From Aldehydirespirator sp965116965 (GTDB lineage Bacteria > Actinomycetota > Acidimicrobiia > Acidimicrobiales > Aldehydirespiratoraceae), in NCBI GenBank assembly GCA_965116965.1, contig OZ220743.1:2108001-2172000 (forward strand): 64,000 bases of DNA. The letters are read 5' to 3'. This document shows, piece after piece, positions 1 to 7,708 of the stretch; within the stretch, counting starts at the first letter, position 1, and each line of letters opens with the position of its first letter. A program made the translations under genes and the position numbers. Under the pieces are notes generated by a model. The model had not been told where the DNA came from. It saw nothing but the letters and a program-made list of their open reading frames with translations, and did not search any database.

Positions 1-611
1 GGGTGGACCAGATGCAACAGAGCCTGCCGCTGCGCGCGCGGCGTGTTCTGGTAGTCGCTGAACGTGGCGCTCCGCAAGTGCAGACCCATCACGAAGCCCT
101 TGAACGCCCAAGCATCATCGAGCAGCCGCCGACGCTCATCGGACCCGAGCTGCTTCCACTGACCGGCGAACTCGATGATCAAACCAACCTGGAACGGCCG
201 GTACGAGTGAAAACCCTGACCCGGATTCGCGATGCCCGGCACCAAACCGGCGGCCAACTCCGACGGGACGGCCACCGGCTCTGGCGACCACCCAAGAATC
301 CGGCCGAGTTGGTGTTGCTCGTTGGTGCTGTCTTTCGTGGAGACGATGAGAAAATGCACATACATCACCTCGGCCATCAACTGATAGACCTCTGGCGGCG
401 ACCCCGTCAGCTGACGCTCCAGCTTGTCCAGAAACGAGTCCCCGGACTCATCGGGTCTATCAAGGAACCGCCGATGCAGCTCATCGAGCCATACGCTTGC
501 CCATATCCGTCTACCGGGCGTGAACAGCGAGTCGTCGGACCGCAACCCGCGCTCAACCCAGCACTCAGCCGCGGCGTAGACCGTCTCGGCTCCAGGTCTT
601 CGTGTTCCCAT
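1..611 (-). CDS. McrB-like AAA ATPase, N-terminal part (runs off the window)
   Basis: The minus strand is open from an ATG at 611 to the window edge (203 codons) and the gene continues leftward. It starts MGTRRPGAETVYAAAECW and carries blocks such as SLFTPGRRIW, SFLDKLERQL, VYQLMAEVMYVHFLIV, AVPSELAAGLV and AFKGFVMGL. I recognise these as the N-terminal region of the McrB-like AAA ATPases common in actinobacteria, in which the Walker motifs come later in the chain. Those motifs would lie outside the window, so NTPase function is inferred from family resemblance only. GGAG precedes the start by a few bases. Such proteins form the motor of type IV, modification-dependent restriction systems, often with a McrC nuclease encoded next. 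The long plus-strand reading frame over the same bases is its antisense shadow. Confidence 0.6.
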   Translation of the reverse strand, partial: MGTRRPGAETVYAAAECWVERGLRSDDSLFTPGRRIWASVWLDELHRRFLDRPDESGDSFLDKLERQLTGSPPEVYQLMAEVMYVHFLIVSTKDSTNEQHQLGRILGWSPEPVAVPSELAAGLVPGIANPGQGFHSYRPFQVGLIIEFAGQWKQLGSDERRRLLDDAWAFKGFVMGLHLRSATFSDYQNTPRAQRQALLHLVH

Positions 612-716
612 CTCCTGCTCCAGCGGATCCGAACGGCGTCTTCCACGCGACCATACGGCGCAACAGTCGAGTCTGCTCTCGTGGAAATCGCCGCCGACGC
701 CTTCCGGTTGGGGCTG

Positions 717-1739
717 CTATTGGCGCGAAGAGCGCTTGGTGCGGCTCTGGCGGGCTATCTCAGACACCCAGGATCGGGACACTCCCAACGCTTTCGCTAT
801 CTCGGCATGTGTTGTGTCGCCTTGGCGGAGTGCGTCTTCGATCTGTGGCCGTTTGGTGGCCGGTCTCGCTGATGGTTCATGGTCCCGGGTCCGATGCTGC
901 GGCGGCTCGTTGGCTGTGCCCGAGGAGGCGGTGTCGGCGACGTGATGGGATTGGAACGAGCACTCGACGATCAACTCGTCGACGGCTGCGCGGCACGCGT
1001 CGAGTTCGAACGGCACCGGCGCCTGGGTCCCGAAGGCTTGCAGCTCGGCGAGATAGTTCGAGTCGGACCACTTGGCGTCGAGGTTCGACACGGCGCGGTC
1101 GAGGTTCCAGCCAGGTATGCGGTAGTGCTGAAAGCGCGCCGCGGCCCGCTGGGCTGTGGTGAGCCCTGCCGTTGTGGCCGCCCACACGTCATAGGCGTCG
1201 CGGGGTTGGCTGCGACCGAACACGGCGGCTGCTTTGGAGGCGATCATCTCTTCGGGGGTGACTGAGACGATCACTGCGGTTGTGGCGCCGCTGGGGTGGG
1301 GTACAGCCAGGGTGCGGGTCTGGGTATGGGCCGGGACCGCCGGCGGGCTGGTGGGGATGTCGACTGTGATCTTCATGGTCGCGCCGTCGGCGTAGGTGGC
1401 TCGAAATGTGACATGTGACAGAAGTTGTCCACGGTTGACGCGCATCTTGGTGCCGTCTAGGCCGGCGCGCCGGCCCGCGGCGCGCAATGCGTCGAAGGTG
1501 GCCCCCATGGGGGTGTCTTCGGTGCGGGCGTAGTCGAGGTCCTTGCTGTAGCGCCACGGCTCGGTCAGCCACAGCTTGTGCAGGCAGGTGCCCCCTTTGA
1601 GCACGAGCGCTTCGGCCAGGTGCTTGTCGTTGGCGACCTCCGCCATGAGCCGTGTCAGCACGATGTCCTGCTCGACCTGCTGGTTGTCCCAGCCCGGCCG
1701 GTGCAGCGCTGCCGCGTCGATCTCGTGCTGGGGAATCAA
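717..1739 (-). CDS. AbiEii/AbiGii-type nucleotidyltransferase toxin with C-terminal HTH
   Basis: 340 residues. The nucleotidyltransferase signature of the AbiEii family is visible: KGGTCLHK (about residues 48-55), RYSKDLDY (63-70) and, further on, KAAAVFGRSQPRDAYDVW. AbiEii toxins transfer nucleotides and arrest growth unless the cognate AbiEi is present (type IV toxin-antitoxin, abortive infection). The gene overlaps the upstream AbiEi-like gene by ATGA (1736-1739), so the two are translationally coupled. Unusual is the last ~45 residues, which form a separate helix-turn-helix (IEDALRQGDTTHAEIAKALG, then VSRSWVSEIA) after a proline/arginine-rich linker; AbiEii proteins normally lack a DNA-binding tail. 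The family call is secure; the role of the tail is unknown. Confidence 0.82.
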   Translation of the reverse strand: MIPQHEIDAAALHRPGWDNQQVEQDIVLTRLMAEVANDKHLAEALVLKGGTCLHKLWLTEPWRYSKDLDYARTEDTPMGATFDALRAAGRRAGLDGTKMRVNRGQLLSHVTFRATYADGATMKITVDIPTSPPAVPAHTQTRTLAVPHPSGATTAVIVSVTPEEMIASKAAAVFGRSQPRDAYDVWAATTAGLTTAQRAAARFQHYRIPGWNLDRAVSNLDAKWSDSNYLAELQAFGTQAPVPFELDACRAAVDELIVECSFQSHHVADTASSGTANEPPQHRTRDHEPSARPATKRPQIEDALRQGDTTHAEIAKALGVSRSWVSEIARQSRTKRSSRQ

Positions 1740-2587
1740 ATCGAATACTCGATGGCCATGTCGACCAGCACGCCCCAGCGAGAATCGACGGGCTCTTCGG
1801 CGCCGCTGTCAAGGCGCAAACAGGAATCGCGGCCCGCTGAGAGCCGCACCGTGCGCGAGGGCAGCGCCGCGACGTACTCCGCCAACGGATCGAGGTCCAA
1901 CGCGCTGTCCATGTCCCAACCGATCTCGGACTGCAACCGATCAAGCAGCAGCCCGCCCCGGCGCACGACCGCCGCCGGTTGCAGGCGCGCCGCGCTCACC
2001 AGCGCGGCGCCGTCGAGAGCGTCGACGGTCAACAGTTCAGCTACGAGGGTCGCGGTGCGCGAGAAGCCCAGCGCCAGATCCGGCCGCGCCACCAGATCGA
2101 ACACGGTCACCTCCGGCGACGCGACCCGCACCGGCGCGCCCGCACGGGCAAGGGTCCGAACGGCCAAGCGATCCAAGTCGGGGCGCGTCACAAACACAAG
2201 CGGCCAAGCTCCGAGACAGCGGCTGCGCAGCCGCGCCGCCGTGATCACCTGCAGGTCCCCCCACCCGAAATGCGCGGCCCCGTACATGGCTGCGGCGCTG
2301 CGATACCCCAAACAGTAGCGGTGCCCCAGATGAGCCATCATCTCGTCGATGTACTCCACAGGCGGGTTGGTGCCCGCCGCACGACGCGTCAGGCTCACAG
2401 GCGCCCACAGCCCCTTGGTGACCGACAACATGCGCTTGTCGCGTCGGGGCACATCCAGGCTGCGCGAAACCCGCTCCGCGCGCACCCCCAACAGCGCAGC
2501 CACCTGCTCAGTGGTGACAACCCTGTCGCCGCGCTCGATCAGGAAGTCAGCCAGAGCTGCGGGCTTGACCACACGAGTGGTTCCCAT
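1736..2587 (-). CDS. AbiEi-like antitoxin / autorepressor
   Basis: 283 residues from the ATG at 2587; in-frame GTGs lie just upstream at 2594-2596. A winged HTH sits at about residues 10-45 (RGDRVVTTEQVAALLGV), followed by the AbiEi core with GHRYCLGYRSAAAMYGAAH and a C-terminal region. AbiEi proteins neutralise the AbiEii nucleotidyltransferase and repress their own operon by binding inverted repeats. The partner gene overlaps its stop. The start has no clear Shine-Dalgarno but follows a TAGGGT hexamer by seven bases, suggesting a leaderless or nearly leaderless mRNA. Confidence 0.8.
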   Translation of the reverse strand: MGTTRVVKPAALADFLIERGDRVVTTEQVAALLGVRAERVSRSLDVPRRDKRMLSVTKGLWAPVSLTRRAAGTNPPVEYIDEMMAHLGHRYCLGYRSAAAMYGAAHFGWGDLQVITAARLRSRCLGAWPLVFVTRPDLDRLAVRTLARAGAPVRVASPEVTVFDLVARPDLALGFSRTATLVAELLTVDALDGAALVSAARLQPAAVVRRGGLLLDRLQSEIGWDMDSALDLDPLAEYVAALPSRTVRLSAGRDSCLRLDSGAEEPVDSRWGVLVDMAIEYSI

Positions 2588-2594
2588 ACCCACC

Positions 2595-2608
2595 ACCCTA
2601 CCCGGTAG
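2595..2608 (-). promoter_or_regulatory. Promoter/operator of the AbiE-like operon
   Basis: Read on the minus strand, an inverted repeat CTACC-N-GGTAG (2598-2608) overlaps a possible -10 hexamer TAGGGT (2600-2595), seven bases before the ATG at 2587. AbiEi proteins are known to bind inverted repeats in their own promoter, so this is a reasonable operator candidate. No convincing -35 was identified. Confidence 0.4.
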
Positions 2609-2717
2609 TTTGATACATAAGACGTAGAAGGGGCGGCAAACAACGGCGATCGAAGCTCACGAGGGTCCCCCGTGCCGCGGCTGCTCGCCGCCCTCGGCCG
2701 TGCAGGAGCTGCGGCTA

Positions 2718-2753
2718 TTGACAGCAAGGCATCACTTGATGCTATGCTGTCAA
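2718..2753 (+). promoter_or_regulatory. vapBC promoter inside a 36-bp palindrome
   Basis: Outer arms TTGACAGCA (2718-2726) and TGCTGTCAA (2745-2753) and inner arms GCATCA (2729-2734) and TGATGC (2737-2742) share one centre. The left outer arm contains a consensus -35 (TTGACA, 2718-2723), and TATGCT (2743-2748) is a -10 hexamer six bases before the ATG at 2755. The operator therefore covers the whole promoter, and the mRNA probably starts at the start codon. Autorepression by a VapBC complex is typical of such palindromes. Confidence 0.75.
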
Positions 2754-2754
2754 C

Positions 2755-3009
2755 ATGCGGACTACAGTGACGCTCGACTCCGACGCAGAACAGATCGTCC
2801 GGCAGCGCATGGCCGAACGGCGGGTCTCCTTCAAGCAGGCCCTCAACGACCTGGTCCGCGAGGGCTGGGGCTCCGCTGACGGGCCCCGCCGGTTCAGAAC
2901 GACGACCCGGTCGATGGGGCGCGCCCGAGCCGGCCTCGACAAGGCGCTGCGCCTCGCCGGCGAACTCGAGGACGGCGAGCTCGCCGCCAGGCTGCAGAGC
3001 GGATCGTGA
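2755..3009 (+). CDS. vapB: VapB-type ribbon-helix-helix antitoxin
   Basis: 84 residues. The N-terminus (MRTTVTLDSDAEQIVRQRMA) is a ribbon-helix-helix strand-helix pattern, followed by a longer C-terminal tail that would wrap the toxin. No ribosome binding site can be fitted between the palindromic promoter and the ATG, so translation is probably leaderless. The stop overlaps the GTG start of the PIN toxin by four bases, the usual VapBC layout. Confidence 0.85.
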   Translation: MRTTVTLDSDAEQIVRQRMAERRVSFKQALNDLVREGWGSADGPRRFRTTTRSMGRARAGLDKALRLAGELEDGELAARLQSGS

Positions 3010-3434
3010 AGCTCGTAGACGCCAACGTCTTGCTGTACGCGGTCAACCGGGACGCGCCCCAGCACGCCTCGGCGAGGGACTTGCTCGACGAGGCGCTCAG
3101 CGGCGGCGCCCGGGTGGCGTTCTGCTGGGTGGTGCTGCTGGCGTTCCTGCGGCTGTCCACCAACGAGCGGATCTTCGACGAGCCGCTGTCGGTGAGCGAG
3201 GCGATCACCGTTGCCGAGGACTGGCTGGCCCAGCCCACCGCCGTCGTCGTGGAGCCGACGGCGCGCCACCTCGACGTCGTACAGCAGCTGCTGGCGCCGC
3301 TGAACACGGGCGGCAACCTCGCCAACGACGCCCACCTGGCCGCACTCGCTGTCGAGCACCGCTGCACAGTCGTGTCCTACGACACCGACTTCCTGAGCTT
3401 CGACGGCGTGAAGCTGGAGACCCCAACCACCTAA
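3006..3434 (+). CDS. vapC: VapC-type PIN-domain ribonuclease toxin
   Basis: 142 residues, normal for VapC. The PIN fold is indicated by VDANVLLYAV at the N-terminus (D5), LANDAHLAALA (D108) and SYDTDF (D126/D128), the acidic residues that bind the metal. VapC toxins cut tRNA or rRNA when freed from VapB. The start is GTG at 3006, coupled to vapB by GTGA. The gene looks intact. Downstream (3435-3672) I see no gene. Confidence 0.87.
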   Translation: MKLVDANVLLYAVNRDAPQHASARDLLDEALSGGARVAFCWVVLLAFLRLSTNERIFDEPLSVSEAITVAEDWLAQPTAVVVEPTARHLDVVQQLLAPLNTGGNLANDAHLAALAVEHRCTVVSYDTDFLSFDGVKLETPTT

Positions 3435-3672
3435 GAGCCCGACCCGGACGTGTCCTCTGGAGCCTCCCGGTCCGGTCATCGACAGCCGCAAGCCGCGGGT
3501 GGCGCAGCTTCGGGATGCGTTAGCTTTGCGACGCCGCTCGGCGGACGCCGAAGCCAGAACCATCCGGCGGGCGGCGCGTTGCGCTCCAGCCGCCCAGGCA
3601 GCATTACATCGCGGCGTCGCACGTTGAGCGTTGGGCCGGCAGCGGCGGCCGGACCCGTACGCGGGCGGACTT

Positions 3673-4167
3673 TCAGCCCTTGAAGCTGTGCCCCTCTAGT
3701 GGGCGGATGCCGTGCACCCGGATGTCTTCGATGCTGGCGGGGTCGAACCAAACGTTGTGGTAGGCGCACGCCGCGGGAGCGATGCGACGGATGTGGTGGT
3801 CCCACGCGCCGTCTTCGACGGGCCGCGAGTCGATGTGGATGTCCTTAGCGCTGCGGTGCTCCCACACCCACTGCGGCACCGGATGGCCGTCGCGGTCGCA
3901 CAGGGCGTGCACCACGGCAGCGATGCGGGCCAAGTCTCGCCGACGTGGGGTGAGCCTGTGATACCAGCGCCGTCGCTTCGGAGGGTCGGAGATCATGGCG
4001 TCGCGCAGATGCGGCATGCGCGCCCAGTCTTTGGCTAGTTGGGTCAGCTCAGCGATGCGTCCTCGGTGATCATTCCGGCTCATCCAGTAGGGAAGCTCTG
4101 CGGCAGTGACAGCAGGTTCCGTCAGATGCGCGCCCGGCGAGCCGGGGTCTGGCATCTGGTCCATCAC
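3673..4167 (-). CDS. Family X protein, copy 2 (unrecognised)
   Basis: 164 residues if started at GTG 4167, which follows TATGAT by exactly six bases; an ATG is the next codon and a longer upstream reading frame exists. I do not recognise the family. A block with RIAAVVHALCDRDG, PVPQWVWEHR and CAYHNVWF is shared with the protein at 5513-5959 (RIVAVVHALCDRDG, PVPVRVWDHR, CAWHNIWF), so the two are paralogues. Both lie beside nucleotidyltransferase/AbiEi-type toxin-antitoxin genes. Conserved His, Cys, Asp and Trp residues suggest an enzyme or a small folded domain, but no activity can be assigned. A role as toxin or partner in these modules is inference from position. Confidence 0.6.
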   Translation of the reverse strand: MMDQMPDPGSPGAHLTEPAVTAAELPYWMSRNDHRGRIAELTQLAKDWARMPHLRDAMISDPPKRRRWYHRLTPRRRDLARIAAVVHALCDRDGHPVPQWVWEHRSAKDIHIDSRPVEDGAWDHHIRRIAPAACAYHNVWFDPASIEDIRVHGIRPLEGHSFKG

Positions 4168-4179
4168 AGAGGGATCATA
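4168..4179 (-). promoter_or_regulatory. -10 element for the family X gene
   Basis: TATGAT (minus strand, 4179-4174) followed by six bases and then GTG ATG. The spacing matches that seen before several other genes in this window and points to a leaderless mRNA. No -35 match was found. Confidence 0.45.
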
Positions 4180-4374
4180 CCGAGGGCCTGATGCGGGCTC
4201 GGCTGTTGTGGCCGGTGCTCTGCGTGCTGGGGGAGGCTCCGCAGCGACAGGCAAGCGGCTCTTGCGCGGCGACGCCCGAACCGAGGCCGGCGCACGGATC
4301 TGTTCCGAGGCGTGCTTCGTTGGTAGCACTCGGGGCACCGTCCGAAGTCAGACACCGTTCATAGGCTGAGCACG

Positions 4375-4653
4375 ATGAACTCCCCGGAACCTGACGACGA
4401 GAATCGAGCAGCTTCAACGGAGACGTCCCAGGATCCAGTGCTCGCACCGTCCCCGACCCGACTACAGCGAACGAGACCGGGCATGCCCTGTGGGCCAGAA
4501 GAAGCTGCCGTCTCCAAGGCCTCGAGCCGCTTGCTCATGACCGAGGTCCTGGGCACGGAGCCTCCCGTGTCCGTAACTATCACACAGAGCACACCGGGAG
4601 CGGTCTACACGTCGGGCCACATCTCATACCACTGGCGCACCCGCCAGCGGTAG
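4375..4653 (+). CDS. Small hypothetical ORF
   Basis: 92 codons from an ATG seven bases after TAGGCT (4362-4367), beginning MNSPEPDDENRAAS. It has no recognisable domain, is rich in Ser, Pro and Thr, and its last ~16 codons run antisense into the end of the AbiEi-like gene at 4605. The promoter-like hexamer is the only positive evidence. It could equally be noncoding spacer. Confidence 0.2.
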   Translation: MNSPEPDDENRAASTETSQDPVLAPSPTRLQRTRPGMPCGPEEAAVSKASSRLLMTEVLGTEPPVSVTITQSTPGAVYTSGHISYHWRTRQR

Positions 4654-5435
4654 TCGTATTTGACCGGAGGCTCGCTGCGGTCCGGGCAGTACTCGAACTC
4701 CACATCGTGAGGCGTGCTGGGAAGAGTCGCGGCCAGCGGGTCGAGGTCGAAGTCGCGTTCGACGTATTGGGACATTTCCTGGAGCAGGAACCCGACACGC
4801 TGACGGGTCGTCACACGGTAGAGCATCGCGACCGATGCCAGCGTGTCGGGATCGAGCGTCGGCGGCAGGTGCGGGCCGGGATCGAGCAGCTCGCAGGCGA
4901 CGGTCACCTTGGCGTCACCGCCCCCAAACGGGTGCAGCGCGAACAGGTCGAACACGGCCACCTCCGCGGTCGACACGGTGACCGGTTGCAGGTGGCCCGT
5001 ACAGCTCATCACATTCTGGGTGACCGTCGGGAACGCCTCGATGTTGGGGCTGTGGAACATCTTGATGCGTGCCATGCCGCGGATCGTGCGGCTCTTGAGG
5101 TGGCCGTCGGTGGCGAAGTGGTCCACCATCAGCGCCTGGTGCGAGGCGCCGTGGCGGGCCGCGGCCGACAGCCCGGCCAGGTAGTAGCGGTGGCCGAGAT
5201 GTCCCATCATCGGCTCAATGAACGCCCTCGGGGCGATGCGGCCGTCCACCGCGGGTACCCAGCCCCGGTGGGTGACGCACACCATCTCGCGTGCCTGGCG
5301 GGCGCCGCGCAGCCGGCTCGGCACCTGCTCGGGGCTGCATCCGATCCATTCGCCGACCCGCGACGCGCTGGCGAACTCGATGCCCTGCTCGACCATCATG
5401 TCGCGCAGATCCGCGGGAGCGACACAACCTGCCAT
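4605..5435 (-). CDS. Orphan AbiEi-like protein
   Basis: 276 residues from ATG 5435 (a TTG six codons upstream is possible). The AbiEi core is recognisable by comparison with the protein at 1736-2587: both have the block MMxHLGHRYxLxxxSAAAxxGA and a later VAVFDLFA / VTVFDLVA segment. No AbiEii gene follows; instead the neighbours are family X genes on both sides and a MNT-type nucleotidyltransferase upstream. It may act as repressor/antitoxin for a non-standard partner. It probably belongs to one minus-strand cluster with 5513-5959 (77-base gap) and 6013-6300. Confidence 0.65.
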   Translation of the reverse strand: MAGCVAPADLRDMMVEQGIEFASASRVGEWIGCSPEQVPSRLRGARQAREMVCVTHRGWVPAVDGRIAPRAFIEPMMGHLGHRYYLAGLSAAARHGASHQALMVDHFATDGHLKSRTIRGMARIKMFHSPNIEAFPTVTQNVMSCTGHLQPVTVSTAEVAVFDLFALHPFGGGDAKVTVACELLDPGPHLPPTLDPDTLASVAMLYRVTTRQRVGFLLQEMSQYVERDFDLDPLAATLPSTPHDVEFEYCPDRSEPPVKYDYRWRVRQWYEMWPDV

Positions 5436-5512
5436 GACACTAGCCTGCCGCAATCACAGCCCCGAAGCGCCACCCTTGTTGGTAAGGATCCTTGTCGTCT
5501 GTGGGCCTGCGG

Positions 5513-5959
5513 CTACAGTCCCAGCATGCCAACCGCGTAGCGGCGGGCCTCCGCCTGGGTCTTGGGGTCAGAGATGAAATCGACGCCGAACCAGATGTTG
5601 TGCCAAGCGCACGCCGTCGGCGCATGCGCCACCATGCGCTCCCACAGCGGCCCCTCCGCCGCCAGCTCACCGGTCCACGCGATCGGCTCGTGCCAGCGGT
5701 GATCCCACACCCGCACCGGCACCGGCACGCCGTCGCGGTCGCACAGCGCATGCACCACCGCCACGATGCGGCACAATCGTCGGCGGCCGCCCCTGCAAGG
5801 CTCATCCGCGACGATCACAGCCCGCTCATGGGGCCACCACTCCCACTCGCGGACCAGCGCCCCCAGCGGCACCGCCCAGCGCACTCCGGGCTCCGCATAC
5901 AGCGTTGGCACATCGGCGGCCCGCAGGCGCCGCTCCGTCCACGGCTCCTGTGGGCTCAA
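5513..5959 (-). CDS. Family X protein, copy 1 (unrecognised)
   Basis: 148 residues, apparent TTG start (MSPQEPWTERRL). It shares the family X core with the protein at 3673-4167: RIVAVVHALCDRDG, PVPVRVWDHR, a GPLWERM segment and CAWHNIWF. It lies 53 bases downstream of a MNT-type nucleotidyltransferase and 77 bases upstream of an AbiEi-like gene, all on the minus strand. In known MNT systems the partner is a HEPN protein with an Rx4-6H motif; I do not see that here, so family X would be a different partner. No function is known to me. Confidence 0.6.
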   Translation of the reverse strand: MSPQEPWTERRLRAADVPTLYAEPGVRWAVPLGALVREWEWWPHERAVIVADEPCRGGRRRLCRIVAVVHALCDRDGVPVPVRVWDHRWHEPIAWTGELAAEGPLWERMVAHAPTACAWHNIWFGVDFISDPKTQAEARRYAVGMLGL

Positions 5960-6012
5960 GATCTGTCACCCAGCTCGGAGGATGTCGCCCAACCGGTCTT
6001 TGTCCGACCCGC

Positions 6013-6300
6013 TCAAAGCAGGATCGACTCCTTGGCCATACTGGTGGCCTCCGCGGACACGACGCGGCGTGAGGTGATGTCGACACGGCAACCGAGCAGA
6101 TCCTCAAGCAGGCGCTTCATCCTGCCTAGATGGGCCAAGGTGGTGTGAGGCTTGAAATCCGCGATGAAGTCACAGTCGCTTGCCTCGGTGTCCTCGCCGC
6201 GGACGGTCGAGCCGAACAGGGCGACGCTGTCGGCGTTGCATCCCTCGGCGATCTCGCGGATGCGGTCACGGTGGGCCAGCACCATGGGCTTGCGGCTCAT
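6013..6300 (-). CDS. MNT-type minimal nucleotidyltransferase (MntA-like)
   Basis: 95 residues from ATG 6300. The pol-beta superfamily signature GSTVRGEDTEASDCDF (GS, then DxD) is intact, followed by a short helix-rich tail with the segment LLGCRVDITSRR. In HEPN/MNT systems such proteins AMPylate and silence a HEPN RNase. No HEPN gene adjoins; the next gene belongs to family X. The start is preceded by CATAAT (6312-6307) with a six-base gap, suggesting leaderless expression. A longer upstream reading frame exists but contains the promoter. Confidence 0.78.
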   Translation of the reverse strand: MSRKPMVLAHRDRIREIAEGCNADSVALFGSTVRGEDTEASDCDFIADFKPHTTLAHLGRMKRLLEDLLGCRVDITSRRVVSAEATSMAKESILL

Positions 6301-6312
6301 GGTCGCATTATG
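6301..6312 (-). promoter_or_regulatory. -10 element for the MNT gene
   Basis: CATAAT on the minus strand (6312-6307), six bases before ATG 6300. It is close to the consensus -10 and has the same spacing as other leaderless candidates here. Confidence 0.4.
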
Positions 6313-6393
6313 CCCCCACACGACAGCCGCGGCCATCGCCAAGAACGTACCGACCCCAGCAGCCGCCCGGGGTCCAGGACTGTGCGGTGACGC

Positions 6394-6650
6394 TCAGCCG
6401 CCGATGTCGGTGTGAACAGCCTGCAGGTCGCTCACCGACAGCACGGCGGCGCACGCGTGCCGCGCCCGGTCGAACGGCGGCAACCAACCACGGCCGCCAC
6501 CTACGCAGCTCCCGGGCCCGAACGCGGCTATTCCGGTGATCATCGATACCGCCGCGATGACACGTCCCTCGAAGGTGATCGGGGCGATGTCGCCGTAGCC
6601 GACGGCGGCGCCGTGTCGGCCATGGTGGCCGCAGCGATGTTGATCGGGTG
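6394..6650 (-). pseudogene. Remnant of a two-TM potassium channel (pore region)
   Basis: The minus strand reads VGYGDIAPITFEGRVIAAVS followed by MITGIAAFG, the selectivity filter and second transmembrane helix of a K+ channel. Upstream, the expected pore-helix codons are disrupted by a small insertion and the first membrane segment is absent. The remnant is joined directly to a fragment of an exonuclease gene (6650-6803), so it is a recombination scar. The tail ends VLSVSDLQAVHTDIGG. Confidence 0.6.
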
Positions 6651-6803
6651 GCCGGATCAGCAGGCTGAGCTTGTCCACGGGCGTTCCCTGCTCGAAGACG
6701 ACGGCACCACAGCGCAGGCTGAGTTGCGTTCGCTGGTGGCGGTCTCGACGTCGATCGCAACGAACGACTCGCCGATGTCGGCTAGATGTGTGCTACTGCT
6801 CAC
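6650..6803 (-). pseudogene. Duplicate fragment of the DEDDh exonuclease gene
   Basis: Starting at GTG 6803 the sequence encodes LADIGESFVAIDVETATSER, nearly identical to the start of the exonuclease at 41625 (FVAIDFETATSER). A frameshift follows within about 35 codons (a G is missing compared with the 41.7-kb copy), and similarity stops at LLIRPP, where the potassium-channel remnant begins. Confidence 0.75.
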
Positions 6804-7090
6804 CGCTGCCAGCGCTAGAGGGAGTCGGCAGCGAGGGAGGGAGGCTGGCGATGATCCGTGCAGACTCCACGGACACGGTCACGAGTCTGCGCAGATGTCG
6901 GACCAGATCGAAGGGCTCTTCGGCCCATTCGCGGCACAGGTTGGGATCGTCGACGGTTCCGGTGGCGTCATCCCTCTTGAGGCGCAGGCTGTCGATGGCC
7001 CACTGCAGAGGAGACCGGCCCGAGACCTTGTATTCCTCTGCCTCGGCGGGGATACCGACAAGACGACTCCGACTGTTGACGAGCATTTTC
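6793..7090 (-). pseudogene. Duplicate fragment of the type ISP restriction enzyme C-terminus
   Basis: About 97 codons (NSRSRLVGIPAEAEEYKVSG onward) match the C-terminus of the protein ending at 41635 with only a few substitutions, for example I/L, N/D and I/S. Similarity begins abruptly near 7090; upstream bases are unrelated. It overlaps the following exonuclease fragment exactly as in the full locus, so the junction of the two genes was duplicated together and is inverted relative to the 41-kb copy. Confidence 0.8.
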
Positions 7091-7297
7091 GTGGTGTTGC
7101 GCCTATCGGACGGCGGCGAAACACAGCGGCCCTATGTCGTACCGAGACCGGCTTGCGGTGCCGCCTCCCCGCAGGTCGTCGCGGCAACTGCAGAAGCATC
7201 CTGCCCTCAATGAAACAGCGCTGAGTGTCGCAAACTCGCAAGGGCATGCACGGTGACTGATCCGAGCCGCCCGCTGCCAGGGGGGCGTCCTCGGGAT

Positions 7298-7459
7298 TCA
7301 TCGGGCGGGCCGGGTGGTCCTGTCGCAGTCGGGCCAGTGCTCCCCGGGCGGAGCTTGACAGGTCTCGCAGCCAATGAGCCGCCGGTAGTCGACGCCGAAC
7401 GCCTCGCGCATCCGTCGGATATCGGCGAGCCGCTCGATCAGATCATCCAGCGAACTCAC
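7298..7459 (-). CDS. Small Cys-containing protein, hypothetical
   Basis: 53 residues, GTG start at 7459: MSSLDDLIERLADIRRMREA then GVDYRRLIGCETCQAPPGEH. An amphipathic N-terminal helix and a CETC motif followed by HWPDCD could bind a metal. No SD is obvious. It is supported only by sensible composition and low confidence should be kept. Confidence 0.35.
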   Translation of the reverse strand: MSSLDDLIERLADIRRMREAFGVDYRRLIGCETCQAPPGEHWPDCDRTTRPAR

Positions 7460-7708
7460 AGCCGGCGCTCCTCGACCGCGGCGATCCGGCCCCCGCGGCG
7501 GCGGACTCCTCGATCGCCCTACAGGGCGAGATGTCTCCGGCGGGCCTCTCCCGGTGCAGGGCGCTCACCCCGGTCACCATATGTGACCTCGACGGCTGCG
7601 CAAAATCGCAGCTCAAAGGCCACAAACAGGGTCCGCCTCGGCTTCAGGGCACCCAATCACAGAATCCACACAACACTAGGGACGCGCTCCTAGCGGAGGC
7701 GACGACCG

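Noticed and set aside
3..872. Long plus-strand reading frame at the left edge
   Set aside because: Its composition (His/Arg/Gln rich) is that of an antisense shadow; the minus strand encodes coherent McrB-like and AbiEii-like proteins over the same bases.
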